DNA of 64,000 nucleotides from Pleodorina starrii (Eukaryota > Chlorophyta > Chlorophyceae > Chlamydomonadales > Volvocaceae): contig BRXU01000006.1 of assembly GCA_030267565.1 (NCBI GenBank), forward strand, positions 918,001 to 982,000, read 5' to 3'. Position numbers and translations under genes: made by a program. How positions within the stretch are numbered: position 1 is the first letter of the stretch; the number at the start of each line of letters is the position of its first letter. Of this stretch, positions 21,374-33,200 are shown piece after piece. The notes beneath the pieces are model-generated. The model searched no databases. It had not been told where the DNA came from and saw only the letters and a program-made list of their open reading frames with translations.

Positions 21374-21400
21374 GGGTTCCTCCGGAATTCAAAAAAAAAA
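21374..21400 (+). mobile_element. SINE-B terminal stub, 17 bp plus A10
   Basis: Only gggttcctccggaattc, the last 17 bp of SINE-B, and a poly(A) tail are inserted. Target duplication agggc lies at 21369-21373 and 21401-21405. It is an extreme 5' truncation. Confidence 0.88.
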
Positions 21401-21665
21401 AGGGCAGCAAGGGCACACCGCACAGGCAAAGCACCCCACCTGCACCCCGAAGCCCACCCCTGCACCCACAGGGCACCCCAGGCGCGAAGCAGCACCCACC
21501 TACACAACAAGAGCAAGCCTCACCCCACCGAGGACAAGCCACCCAAAGCAGGCAGAGGAAGAACCCCTCGCCGGGCAGCCAAGACACCCACCAACGGAAG
21601 AAACCAACCCCGCACGGAAGAAACCAACCCCTGGCCCTGCCAGAAACCGACCGCCAGGCCTGAAG

Positions 21666-21797
21666 ATGTCAAAGGAAACTCCACAGGCCGCTAGGCTCCA
21701 AGCACGGGCTCCACGGAAGTCGTCCAGCTCCACGATGCCGTCCACCACGAGCGACCGGAAGGCCAACCGCGCAAGACGCCCGAGAAAACGTCGCTAA
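21666..21797 (+). CDS. Small basic ORF antisense to the LINE-A 5' UTR (43 aa)
   Basis: It runs from an ATG at 21666 to a TAA at 21795-21797. The predicted peptide is Ser/Arg/Lys-rich and ends in a strongly basic stretch (RARRPRKRR) of nuclear-localisation type. It is encoded on the strand opposite to LINE-A in its 5' UTR. There is no second copy in the window to test conservation. It may be a chance ORF; the call rests on position and composition only. Confidence 0.25.
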   Translation: MSKETPQAARLQARAPRKSSSSTMPSTTSDRKANRARRPRKRR

Positions 21798-21974
21798 AAA
21801 GAGGTTTAGCTGCAAGCTTTCGCAGCGCCCGGCTTGGCGCCGCGTCAGGCTGGAAGCACGAGGATGATTGCTGCGCTCGCCGAGGGCGCACTCCGAGAAG
21901 ACGCGCAATCCGCACGCCCAGTTCCACGAAAAGAAGAAGGAGAAGAACAAAGAGAGTAGGCGCGCTGTGCGCCC

Positions 21975-23848
21975 TTTTTTTTTTCTGCGAGGGACGTTTT
22001 TTTTTTTTTTTTTTTTTAATTCCGGAGGAACCCCGACTCGGGACATGGGACACACATGTTGTCTGGCGGCTCCACTGATGCTGCCACTTCTGCTGAGTAG
22101 CTAGCGTGCCAGGCTTCTGGGCGACTCCACGGGGCCAGCTGGACGGTGCTGATGACTGTATGATGAGTCTTGTAAACCTCCGGACGGGACAGGGACAGGG
22201 GTGGGCACCCTCCTTTCTCATCACACCCCGGGTAACGGTCACTGACTGGTTTCGATCCCGGGATCCCGGGGGGAATTGCAGGGTTTCCCTGTTGCCAGCC
22301 AATGTACCATTGCCTGCTTCTGTGGGGTGCAGGTAAGTTACAAGGACTGGGAAAGCGAAGCCCAACGGGCAAGCCGAGCAAGACCGGCAAGCCACAACAA
22401 CCTGGCAAGAAGCCCAAGAAACCACCGCAAGGAGCTGAAGAGAGACAAAAAGCCAAGCAACGCCTAAGCTCGCAGACAGGACAGGGACAGGGACGGGGGC
22501 AGCAAGAGGCCAGGAGCCACTGCTGCACGGGCGGCACACACGGCCGCCCCTTCCTCCAAGACACCGAGGAGGGAAACGAAACCAACACCAGGGCCCAACA
22601 CCAGGGCCAAACCCCAGGGCCCAGCACCAGGGCCAACACCCCGGCCCAACACCAGGGCCAACCCCACAGCCCAACACCAGGGCCCAACACCAGGGCCCAA
22701 AACCAGAGCCAACACCACGGCCCAACACCAGGGCAAAAACCACGGCCCAACACCCGGGCCAGCACCACGGACCAACAACAGGGCCCGTCACCGAGGACAA
22801 ACCCCCGGGCCGGGCAAAGGCCCCAACAGCGACCACAGCGACAACACAACCACAACCTGCACAACCGCAACAACCAAGGGGCGAACCCTACACCCAGGGC
22901 GACAGCAACAGGAACGGCAAACAAAACCGGGCAACCGCCACAGCGAACCATGGCGGACAAGCCCCTCCCCACCGGGGAGCACCAGAGGAAACAGGAAAGC
23001 CACATCACGCCCGAAGAGAACCCCGCACCACCTAAACCGCCTCCCAGAGCCACAAAAGCCGCAGGAACGGCGCCACACGAAGCGCACCAGAGACAAACAA
23101 CAACCGACCCCACCCTGGGGGCGTCCCCGCAAGACAGCAGGCCCCAAGACACACCTCCCTCCCAAGACACCCCGCACCACAGGAAACGCACTCCCCCGGC
23201 CCCCCGGCTCCCAAGAACCCCCACGGGCGCAGCAGGGGCAGCACCGCCTGGCTGGAAGCCAGGGCACAAGCGTGCCGGCGACAAGACTCCCGCAGACCCC
23301 ACCCTGGGGGCGTCCCCTCCAGACAGCGACCCCCGAACCGCACCTGCCTCCCACGGCAGCCTGCACCACACCAGCCCTGCACCGAAGCCCCCCCGCCCCT
23401 CCCCAGACCCCCTCCGAAACCCTCCCCAGTCCCCCCCGCGCCGCGCGCACCCCGCTCCCAAGACCCCCCGTCCCCCAAAAACCCCCTCCAGGCCGCAGGG
23501 AGAGCACCGCCGGGTCGGAGACCAGAGCACGAGAGCGCCTGCGACAAGACACCCACAGACCCCACACAGGGGGCGTCCCCTCCAGACAGCGACCCGCGAA
23601 CCGCACCTGCCTCCCACGTCAGCCTGCACCACACCAACCCTGCACCGAAGCTCCCCCGACCCCCAAGACCCCCTCAGGCCCCACCCACAGCAAGCCCCGC
23701 ACCGCACTCCCCTCCCTAGGCAACCCGCACCGCACTCCCCCCACCCTCGAAGCCCATCACACCCTAAGAACCTCAGACACCGAGACTCCCGACTCCCAAC
23801 ACCCCGCTCACGACGGCCCCGGCTGCCCTGTCAGCTGAGCTGCTGCCT
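21975..23848 (-). mobile_element. LINE-A 3'-end insertion in the A2 5' UTR
   Basis: T10 (21975-21984) and ctgcgagggacg are followed by the nested SINE at 21999-22336. The complete 3' UTR comes next, ending at 23848 a few codons into the ORF2 C-terminus. The left and right flanks are both unique sequence that I assign to the A2 5' UTR. I do not see a convincing target duplication. Confidence 0.8.
21999..22336 (-). mobile_element. SINE-B inserted 12 bp from the LINE-A 3' terminus
   Basis: A long T run (21997-22017) is followed by aattccggagg and the SINE body, 5' truncated at ggtaa. The gtt flanking at 21996-21998 and 22337-22339 restores gggacgttacaagg of the LINE-A tail. This copy belongs to the subfamily with cggggttcc and acatgtgtg rather than cgggttcc and acatatgtg. 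Confidence 0.88.
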
Positions 23849-23884
23849 GTGATTGGAGCGCCGAGTCCTGGAGTCGCCGGTCCG

Positions 23885-24070
23885 ATGGCGGCTGCGGCGA
23901 CAAGAGAGAAAACCGCCGCTGCCGCAGGTCGCGCCGCTGAAGCAACCAAACGAAAAGAAGCAAAATGTCCTAAAGGAAAGCGGGAAGCACGCAGCCTGTT
24001 GTTGAAGTTGCAGGTGCTGAGTGAGGCATTGCCAGCAAACAAATGTCGACGAGGTGTTGGAGTAGCTTAA
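23885..24070 (+). CDS. Small Lys/Arg/Ala-rich ORF antisense to the LINE-A 5' UTR (61 aa)
   Basis: From ATG 23885 to TAA 24068-24070. The peptide begins MAAAATREK, is rich in Ala, Lys and Arg (for example TKRKEAKCPKGKRE), and ends just before the heptamer repeat. It lies on the strand opposite to A2. It is one of the few non-repeated sequences in the window. A comparison with the antisense ORF0 of primate L1 is tempting, but nothing beyond position supports it. Confidence 0.3.
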   Translation: MAAAATREKTAAAAGRAAEATKRKEAKCPKGKREARSLLLKLQVLSEALPANKCRRGVGVA

Positions 24071-24151
24071 GCTATAAGCTATAAGCTATAAGCTATAAGC
24101 TATAAGCTATAAGCTATAAGCTATAAGCTATAAGCTATAAGCTATAAGCTA
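24069..24151 (-). repeat. Heptamer tandem array, about 12 x AAGCTAT
   Basis: It is a near-perfect 7-bp tandem repeat (ATAGCTT on the LINE-A sense strand). It abuts the broken A0 fragment at 24152, so it is the outermost sequence of A2 at the 5' side. It is not a plant or algal telomere repeat (TTTAGGG or TTTTAGGG). Confidence 0.92.
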
Positions 24152-24258
24152 TACTCCTCACCGGGAGTCGGGAAACTCGCACCGGTTGCGGCGTTGGGCC
24201 CCACCACCGGCGCGTGGGTGCCCAGCACCATCCCCTTCCCCTTGCTGGCATAGACCCT
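24152..24258 (-). pseudogene. LINE-A ORF2 fragment (copy A0), right part
   Basis: It matches A1 1388-1494 with about five differences and continues exactly from the point where 8571-9290 stops. It ends by running into Sat-C. Its divergence (about 95% identity) is higher than that of the left part (about 99%). Either it is an older copy whose left side was later overwritten, or the match of breakpoints is partly coincidental. Confidence 0.75.
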
Positions 24259-27200
24259 TGCGTGGCCCAATTGCCTTCAGGTCCCTCCGACGGTATTCCG
24301 GGCCCTTTGAAGGCCTCATGGGCCCTCAGAACGGCTTCCGGGCCCCCGAGGGCCTTCCGTGCCTTCTGAAGGCCTTCCGGACCCTCCAAAGGCGTTCTGG
24401 GGCTCTCAACGGCCTTCCGGGCCCTCTGATCGCCTTCCAGGACTTCCAAAGGCTATCAGCCCGCAGAAAGCCATCCGGGCTCCCCAATTGCCTTCCGGTC
24501 CCTCCGACGGTATTCCGGGCCCAATTTTGTTTTTTAGTACAAGGACGGGGAAAGCGAAGCCCAATTGCCTTCCGGTCCCTCCGACGGTATTCCGGGCCCT
24601 TTGAAGGCCTCGTGGGCCCTCAGAACGGCTTCCGGGCCCCCCGATGGCCTTCCGGGCCTTCTGAACGCCTTCCGGACCCTCCAAAGGCGTTCTGGGGCTC
24701 TCAACGGCCTTCCGGGCCCTCTGATTGCCTTCCAGGACTTCCAAAGGCTATCAGCCCGCAGAAAGCCATCCGGGCTCCCCAATGGCCTTCCGGTCCCTCC
24801 GATGGTATTCCGGGCCCAATTTTGTTTTTTAGTACAAGGACGGGGAAAGCGAAGCCCAATTGCCTTCCGGTCCCTCCGATGGTATTCCGGGCCCTTTGAA
24901 GGCCTCGTGGGCCCTCAGAACGGCTTCCGGGCCCCCCGATGGCCTTCCGGGCCTTCTGAACGCCTTCCGGACCCTCCAAAGGCGTTCTGGGGCTCTCAAC
25001 GGCCTTCCGGGCCCTCTGATACCCTTCCAGGACTTCCAAAGGCTATCAGCCCGCAGAAAGCCATCCGGGCTCCCCAATTGCCTTCCGGTCCCTCCGACGG
25101 TATTCCGGGCCCAATTTTGTTTTTTAGTACAAGGACGGGGAAAGCGAAGCCCAATTGCCTTCCGGTCCCTCCGATGGTATTCCGGGCCCTTTGAAGGCCT
25201 CGTGGGCCCTCAGAACGGCTTCCGGGCCCCCCGAGGGCCTTCCGGGCCTTCTGAACGCCTTCCGGACCCTTCAAAGGCGTTCTGGGGCTCTCAACGGCCT
25301 TCCGGGCCCTCTGATACCCTTCCAGGACTTCCAAAGGCTTCCACCCCACAGAAAGCCATCCGGGCTCCCCAATGGCCTTCCGGTCCCTCCGATGGTATTC
25401 CGGGCCCAATTGCCTTCCGGTCCCTCCGACGGTATTCCGGGCCCTTTGAAGGCCTCATGAGCCCTCAGAACGGCTTCCGGGCCCCCCGATGGCCTTCCGG
25501 GCCTTCTGAACGCCTTCCGGACCCTCCAAAGGCGTTCTGGGGCTCTCAACGGCCTTCCGGGCCCTCTGATACCCTTCCAGGACTTCCAAAGGCTATCAGC
25601 CCGCAGAAAGCCATCCGGGCTCCCCAATTGCCTTCCGGTCCCTCCGACGGTATTCCGGGCCCAATTTTGTTTTTTAGTACAAGGACGGGGAAAGCGAAGC
25701 CCAATTGCCTTCCGGTCCCTCCGATGGTATTCCGGGCCCTTTGAAGGCCTCGTGGGCCCTCAGAACGGCTTCCGGGCCCCCCGAGGGCCTTCCGGGCCTT
25801 CTGAACGCCTTCCGGACCCTCCAAAGGCGTTCTGGGGCTCTCAACGGCCTTCCGGGCCCTCTGATACCCTTCCAGGACTTCCAAAGGCTTCCACCCCACA
25901 GAAAGCCATCCGGGCTCCCCAATGGCCTTCCGGTCCCTCCGATGGTATTCCGGGCCCAATTGCCTTCCGGTCCCTCCGACGGTATTCCGGGCCCTTTGAA
26001 GGCCTCATGAGCCCTCAGAACGGCTTCCGGGCCCCCCGATGGCCTTCCGTGCCTTCTGAAGGCCTTCCGGACCCTCCAAAGGCGTTCTGGGGCTCTCAAC
26101 GGCCTTCCGGGCCCTCTGATACCCTTCCAGGACTTCCAAAGGCTTCCAGCCCACAGAGAGCCTTCCGGGCTCCCCAATTGCCTTCCGGTCCCTCCGACGG
26201 TATTCCGGGCCCAATTTTGTTTTTTTTAGCAAGGGACGTTTCAAGGATGGGGAAATCGAAGAGCAATTGCCTTCCGGTCCCTCTGACGGTATTCCGGGCC
26301 CTTTGAAGGCCTCATGGGCCCTCAGAACGGCTTCCGGGCCCCCTGAGGGCCTTCCGGGCCTTCTGAACGCCTTCCGGACCCTCCAAAGGCGTTCTGGGGC
26401 TCTCAACGGCCTTCCGGGCCCTCTGATCGCCTTCCAGGACTTCCAAAGGCTATCAGCCCGCAGAAAGCCATCCGGGCTCCCCAATTGCCTTCCGGTCCCT
26501 CCGACGGTATTCCGGGCCCAATTTTGTTTTTTAGTACAAGGACGGGGAAAGCGAAGCCCAATTGCCTTCCGGTCCCTCCGATGGTATTCCGGGCCCTTTG
26601 AAGGCCTCATGGGCCCTCAGAACGGCTTCCGGGCCCCCCGATGGCCTTCCGGGCCTTCTGAACGCCTTCCGGACCCTCCAAAGGCGTTCTGGGGCTCTCA
26701 ACGGCCTTCCGGGCCCTCTGATACCCTTCCAGGACTTCCAAAGGCTTCCACCCCACAGAAAGCCATCCGGGCTCCCCAATGGCCTTCCGGTCCCTCCGAT
26801 GGTATTCCGGGCCCAATTGCCTTCCGGTCCCTCCGACGGTATTCCGGGCCCTTTGAAGGCCTCATGAGCCCTCAGAACGGCTTCCGGGCCCCCCGATGGC
26901 CTTCCGTGCCTTCTGAAGGCCTTCCGGACCCTCCAAAGGCGTTCTGGGGCTCTCAACGGCCTTCCGGGCCCTCTGATACCCTTCCAGGACTTCCAAAGGC
27001 TTCCAGCCCACAGAGAGCCTTCCGGGCTCCCCAATTGCCTTCCGGTCCCTCCGACGGTATTCCGGGCCCAATTTTGTTTTTTTTAGCAAGGGACGTTTCA
27101 AGGATGGGGAAATCGAAGAGCAATTGCCTTCCGGTCCCTCTGACGGTATTCCGGGCCCTTTGAAGGCCTCATGGGCCCTCAGAACGGCTTCCGGGCCCCC

Positions 27201-30200
27201 TGAGGGCCTTCCGGGCCTTCTGAACGCCTTCCGGACCCTCCAAAGGCGTTCTGGGGCTCTCAACGGCCTTCCGGGCCCTCTGATACCCTTCCAGGACTTC
27301 CAAAGGCTTCAAGCCCACAGAGAGCCTTCCGGGCTCCCCAATGGCCTTCCGGTCCCTCCGACGGTATTCCGGGCCCAATTGCCTTCCGGTCCCTCCAACG
27401 GTATTCCGGGCCCTTTGAAGGCCTCGTGGGCCCTCAGAACGGCTTCCGGGCCCCCCGAGGGCCTTCCGGGCCTTCTGAACGCCTTCCGGACCCTCCAAAG
27501 GCGTTCTGGGGCTCTCAACGGCCTTCCGGGCCCTCTGATACCCTTCCAGGACTTCCAAAGGCTATCAGCCCGCAGAAAGCCATCCGGGCTCCCCAATTGC
27601 CTTCCGGTCCCTCCGACGGTATTCCGGGCCCAATTTTGTTTTTTAGTACAAGGACGGGGAAAGCGAAGCCCAATTGCCTTCCGGTCCCTCCGACGGTATT
27701 CCGGGCCCTTTGAAGGCCTCGTGGGCCCTCAGAACGGCTTCCGGGCCCCCCGATGGCCTTCCGGGCCTTCTGAAGGCCTTCCGGACCCTCCAAAGGCGTT
27801 CTGGGGCTCTCAACGGCCTTCCGGGCCCTCTGATCGCCTTCCAGGACTTCCAAAGGCTATCAGCCCGCAGAAAGCCATCCGGGCTCCCCAATTGCCTTCC
27901 GGTCCCTCCGACGGTATTCCGGGCCCAATTTTGTTTTTTAGTACAAGGACGGGGAAAGCGAAGCCCAATTGCCTTCCGGTCCCTCCGATGGTATTCCGGG
28001 CCCTTTGAAGGCCTCGTGGGCCCTCAGAACGGCTTCCGGGCCCCCCGATGGCCTTCCGGGCCTTCTGAACGCCTTCCGGACCCTCCAAAGGCGTTCTGGG
28101 GCTCTCAACGGCCTTCCGGGCCCTCTGATACCCTTCCAGGACTTCCAAAGGCTTCCACCCCACAGAAAGCCATCCGGGCTCCCCAATGGCCTTCCGGTCC
28201 CTCCGATGGTATTCCGGGCCCAATTGCCTTCCGGTCCCTCCGACGGTATTCCGGGCCCTTTGAAGGCCTCATGAGCCCTCAGAACGGCTTCCGGGCCCCC
28301 CGATGGCCTTCCGTGCCTTCTGAAGGCCTTCCGGACCCTCCAAAGGCGTTCTGGGGCTCTCAACGGCCTTCCGGGCCCTCGGATACCCTTCCAGGACTTC
28401 CAAAGGCTTCCAGCCCACAGAGAGCCTTCCGGGCTCCCCAATTGCCTTCCGGTCCCTCCGACGGTATTCCGGGCCCAATTTTGTTTTTTTTAGCAAGGGA
28501 CGTTTCAAGGATGGGGAAATCGAAGAGCAATTGCCTTCCGGTCCCTCTGACGGTATTCCGGGCCCTTTGAAGGCCTCATGGGCCCTCAGAACGGCTTCCG
28601 GGCCCCCTGAGGGCCTTCCGGGCCTTCTGAACGCCTTCCGGACCCTCCAAAGGCGTTCTGGGGCTCTCAACGGCCTTCCGGGCCCTCTGATCGCCTTCCA
28701 GGACTTCCAAAGGCTATCAGCCCGCAGAAAGCCATCCGGGCTCCCCAATTGCCTTCCGGTCCCTCCGACGGTATTCCGGGCCCAATTTTGTTTTTTAGTA
28801 CAAGGACGGGGAAAGCGAAGCCCAATTGCCTTCCGGTCCCTCCGATGGTATTCCGGGCCCTTTGAAGGCCTCGTGGGCCCTCAGAACGGCTTCCGGGCCC
28901 CCCGATGGCCTTCCGGGCCTTCTGAACGCCTTCCGGACCCTCCAAAGGCGTTCTGGGGCTCTCAACGGCCTTCCGGGCCCTCTGATACCCTTCCAGGACT
29001 TCCAAAGGCTATCAGCCCGCAGAAAGCCATCCGGGCTCCCCAATTGCCTTCCGGTCCCTCCGACGGTATTCCGGGCCCAATTTTGTTTTTTAGTACAAGG
29101 ACGGGGAAAGCGAAGCCCAATTGCCTTCCGGTCCCTCCGATGGTATTCCGGGCCCTTTGAAGGCCTCGTGGGCCCTCAGAACGGCTTCCGGGCCCCCCGA
29201 GGGCCTTCCGGGCCTTCTGAACGCCTTCCGGACCCTCCAAAGGCGTTCTGGGGCTCTCAACGGCCTTCCGGGCCCTCTGATACCCTTCCAGGACTTCCAA
29301 AGGCTTCCACCCCACAGAAAGCCATCCGGGCTCCCCAATGGCCTTCCGGTCCCTCCGATGGTATTCCGGGCCCAATTGCCTTCCGGTCCCTCCGACGGTA
29401 TTCCGGGCCCTTTGAAGGCCTCATGAGCCCTCAGAACGGCTTCCGGGCCCCCCGATGGCCTTCCGTGCCTTCTGAAGGCCTTCCGGACCCTCCAAAGGCG
29501 TTCTGGGGCTCTCAACGGCCTTCCGGGCCCTCTGATACCCTTCCAGGACTTCCAAAGGCTTCCAGCCCACAGAGAGCCTTCCGGGCTCCCCAATTGCCTT
29601 CCGGTCCCTCCGACGGTATTCCGGGCCCAATTTTGTTTTTTTTAGCAAGGGACGTTTCAAGGATGGGGAAATCGAAGAGCAATTGCCTTCCGGTCCCTCT
29701 GACGGTATTCCGGGCCCTTTGAAGGCCTCATGGGCCCTCAGAACGGCTTCCGGGCCCCCTGAGGGCCTTCCGGGCCTTCTGAACGCCTTCCGGACCCTCC
29801 AAAGGCGTTCTGGGGCTCTCAACGGCCTTCCGGGCCCTCTGATCGCCTTCCAGGACTTCCAAAGGCTATCAGCCCGCAGAAAGCCATCCGGGCTCCCCAA
29901 TTGCCTTCCGGTCCCTCCGACGGTATTCCGGGCCCAATTTTGTTTTTTAGTACAAGGACGGGGAAAGCGAAGCCCAATTGCCTTCCGGTCCCTCCGATGG
30001 TATTCCGGGCCCTTTGAAGGCCTCATGGGCCCTCAGAACGGCTTCCGGGCCCCCCGATGGCCTTCCGGGCCTTCTGAACGCCTTCCGGACCCTCCAAAGG
30101 CGTTCTGGGGCTCTCAACGGCCTTCCGGGCCCTCTGATACCCTTCCAGGACTTCCAAAGGCTTCCACCCCACAGAAAGCCATCCGGGCTCCCCAATGGCC

Positions 30201-33200
30201 TTCCGGTCCCTCCGATGGTATTCCGGGCCCAATTGCCTTCCGGTCCCTCCGACGGTATTCCGGGCCCTTTGAAGGCCTCATGAGCCCTCAGAACGGCTTC
30301 CGGGCCCCCCGATGGCCTTCCGTGCCTTCTGAAGGCCTTCCGGACCCTCCAAAGGCGTTCTGGGGCTCTCAACGGCCTTCCGGGCCCTCTGATACCCTTC
30401 CAGGACTTCCAAAGGCTTCCAGCCCACAGAGAGCCTTCCGGGCTCCCCAATTGCCTTCCGGTCCCTCCGACGGTATTCCGGGCCCAATTTTGTTTTTTTT
30501 AGCAAGGGACGTTTCAAGGATGGGGAAATCGAAGAGCAATTGCCTTCCGGTCCCTCTGACGGTATTCCGGGCCCTTTGAAGGCCTCATGGGCCCTCAGAA
30601 CGGCTTCCGGGCCCCCTGAGGGCCTTCCGGGCCTTCTGAACGCCTTCCGGACCCTCCAAAGGCGTTCTGGGGCTCTCAACGGCCTTCCGGGCCCTCTGAT
30701 ACCCTTCCAGGACTTCCAAAGGCTTCAAGCCCACAGAGAGCCTTCCGGGCTCCCCAATGGCCTTCCGGTCCCTCCGACGGTATTCCGGGCCCAATTGCCT
30801 TCCGGTCCCTCCAACGGTATTCCGGGCCCTTTGAAGGCCTCGTGGGCCCTCAGAACGGCTTCCGGGCCCCCCGAGGGCCTTCCGGGCCTTCTGAACGCCT
30901 TCCGGACCCTCCAAAGGCGTTCTGGGGCTCTCAACGGCCTTCCGGGCCCTCTGATACCCTTCCAGGACTTCCAAAGGCTTCCACCCCACAGAAAGGCATC
31001 CTGGCTCCCCAATTGCCTTCCGGTCCCTCCGACGGTATTCCGGGCCCAATTTTGTTTTTTAGTACAAGGACGGGGAAAGCGAAGCCCAATTGCCTTCCGG
31101 TCCCTCCGACGGTATTCCGGGCCCTTTGAAGGCCTCGTGGGCCCTCAGAACGGCTTCCGGGCCCCCCGATGGCCTTCCGGGCCTTCTGAAGGCCTTCCGG
31201 ACCCTCCAAAGGCGTTCTGGGGCTCTCAACGGCCTTCCAGGCCCTCTGATCGCCTTCCAGGACTTCCAAAGGCTATCAGCCCGCAGAAAGCCATCCGGGC
31301 TCCCCAATTGCCTTCCGGTCCCTCCGACGGTATTCCGGGCCCAATTTTGTTTTTTAGTACAAGGACGGGGAAAGCGAAGCCCAATTGCCTTCCGGTCCCT
31401 CCGATGGTATTCCGGGCCCTTTGAAGGCCTCGTGGGCCCTCAGAACGGCTTCCGGGCCCCCCGATGGCCTTCCGGGCCTTCTGAACGCCTTCCGGACCCT
31501 CCAAAGGCGTTCTGGGGCTCTCAACGGCCTTCCGGGCCCTCTGATACCCTTCCAGGACTTCCAAAGGCTATCAGCCCGCAGAAAGCCATCCGGGCTCCCC
31601 AATTGCCTTCCGGTCCCTCCGACGGTATTCCGGGCCCAATTTTGTTTTTTAGTACAAGGACGGGGAAAGCGAAGCCCAATTGCCTTCCGGTCCCTCCGAT
31701 GGTATTCCGGGCCCTTTGAAGGCCTCGTGGGCCCTCAGAACGGCATCCGGGCCCCCCGAGGGCCTTCCGGGCCTTCTGAACGCCTTCCGGACCCTCCAAA
31801 GGCGTTCTGGGGCTCTCAACGGCCTTCCGGGCCCTCTGATACCCTTCCAGGACTTCCAAAGGCTTCCACCCCACAGAAAGCCATCCGGGCTCCCCAATGG
31901 CCTTCCGGTCCCTCCGATGGTATTCCGGGCCCAATTGCCTTCCGGTCCCTCCGACGGTATTCCGGGCCCTTTGAAGGCCTCATGAGCCCTCAGAACGGCT
32001 TCCGGGCCCCCCGATGGCCTTCCGTGCCTTCTGAAGGCCTTCCGGACCCTCCAAAGGCGTTCTGGGGCTCTCAACGGCCTTCCGGGCCCTCTGATACCCT
32101 TCCAGGACTTCCAAAGGCTTCCAGCCCACAGAGAGCCTTCCGGGCTCCCCAATTGCCTTCCGGTCCCTCCGACGGTATTCCGGGCCCAATTTTGTTTTTT
32201 TTAGCAAGGGACGTTTCAAGGATGGGGAAATCGAAGAGCAATTGCCTTCCGGTCCCTCTGACGGTATTCCGGGCCCTTTGAAGGCCTCATGGGCCCTCAG
32301 AATGGCTTCCGGGCCCCCTGAGGGCCTTCCGGGCCTTCTGAACGCCTTCCGGACCCTCCAAAGGCGTTCTGGGGCTCTCAACGGCCTTCCGGGCCCTCTG
32401 ATACCCTTCCAGGACTTCCAAAGGCTTCCACCCCACAGAAAGCCATCCGGGCTCCCCAATGGCCTTCCGGTCCCTCCGATGGTATTCCGGGCCCAATTGC
32501 CTTCCGGTCCCTCCGACGGTATTCCGGGCCCTTTGAAGGCCTCATGAGCCCTCTAAACGGCTTCCGGGCCCCCCGATGGCCTTCCGTGCCTTCTGAAGGC
32601 CTTCCGGACCCTCCAAAGGCGTTCTGGGGCTCTCAACGGCCTTCCGGGCCCTCTGATACCCTTCCAGGACTTCCAAAGGCTTCCAGCCCACAGAGAGCCT
32701 TCCGGGCTCCCCAATTGCCTTCCGGTCCCTCCGACGGTATTCCGGGCCCAATTTTGTTTTTTTTAGCAAGGGACGTTCCAAGGACGGGGAAAGCGAAGCC
32801 CAATTGCCTTCAGGTCCCTCCGACGGTATTCCGGGCCCTTTGAAGGCCTCATGAGCCCTCAGAACGGCTTCCGGGCCCCCGAGGGCCTTCCGGGCCTTCT
32901 GAACGCCTTCCGGACCCTCCAAAGGCGTTCTGGGGCTCTCAACGGCCTTCCGGGCCCTCTGATCGCCTTCCAGGACTTCCAAAGGCTTCCACCCCACAGA
33001 ACGCCATCCGGGCTCCCCAATTCCCCTTCCGGTCCCTCCGACGGTATTCCGGGCCCAATTTTGTTTTTTAGCAAGGGACGTTACAAGGATGGGGAAAGCG
33101 AAGCCCAATTGCCTTCCGGTCCCTCTGACGGTATTCCGGGCCCTTTGAAGGCCTCATGAGCCCTCAGAACGGCTTCCGGGCCCCCCGATAGCCTTCCGTG

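Larger units (their letters stand above)
9291..24151 (-). mobile_element. LINE-A copy A2, apparently full length, heavily nested
   Basis: The T run at 9290-9298 is the tail, followed leftward-to-rightward by 3' UTR, ORF2 (11079-17232), ORF1 (17229-21059) and a 5' UTR ending in a heptamer array at 24151. The flanks 8571-9290 and 24152-24258 are adjacent parts of the same ORF2 sequence, sharing tcct at the break. This makes 24151 the likely true 5' end. Removing nested insertions leaves about 10 kb. ORF1 and ORF2 appear open apart from the insertions, so A2 was intact when the nesting began. Confidence 0.82.
21060..24151 (-). promoter_or_regulatory. LINE-A 5' UTR of A2 (about 1.2 kb without nested insertions)
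   Basis: Three blocks survive: 24151-23849, 21972-21401 and 21373-21060. On the sense strand it begins with about 12 heptamers, continues through a CG-rich leader with a pyrimidine-rich stretch (image at about 21925-21955), and ends with the CAG-rich tract before ORF1. The outer two blocks are found nowhere else in the window because other copies are 5' truncated. As in other LINEs, the promoter should lie inside this region; no specific element can be assigned. Confidence 0.62.

Noticed and set aside
24069..24151. Telomere repeat
   Set aside because: AAGCTAT is not a G-rich telomeric motif, and it is only ~12 units long inside a retrotransposon.
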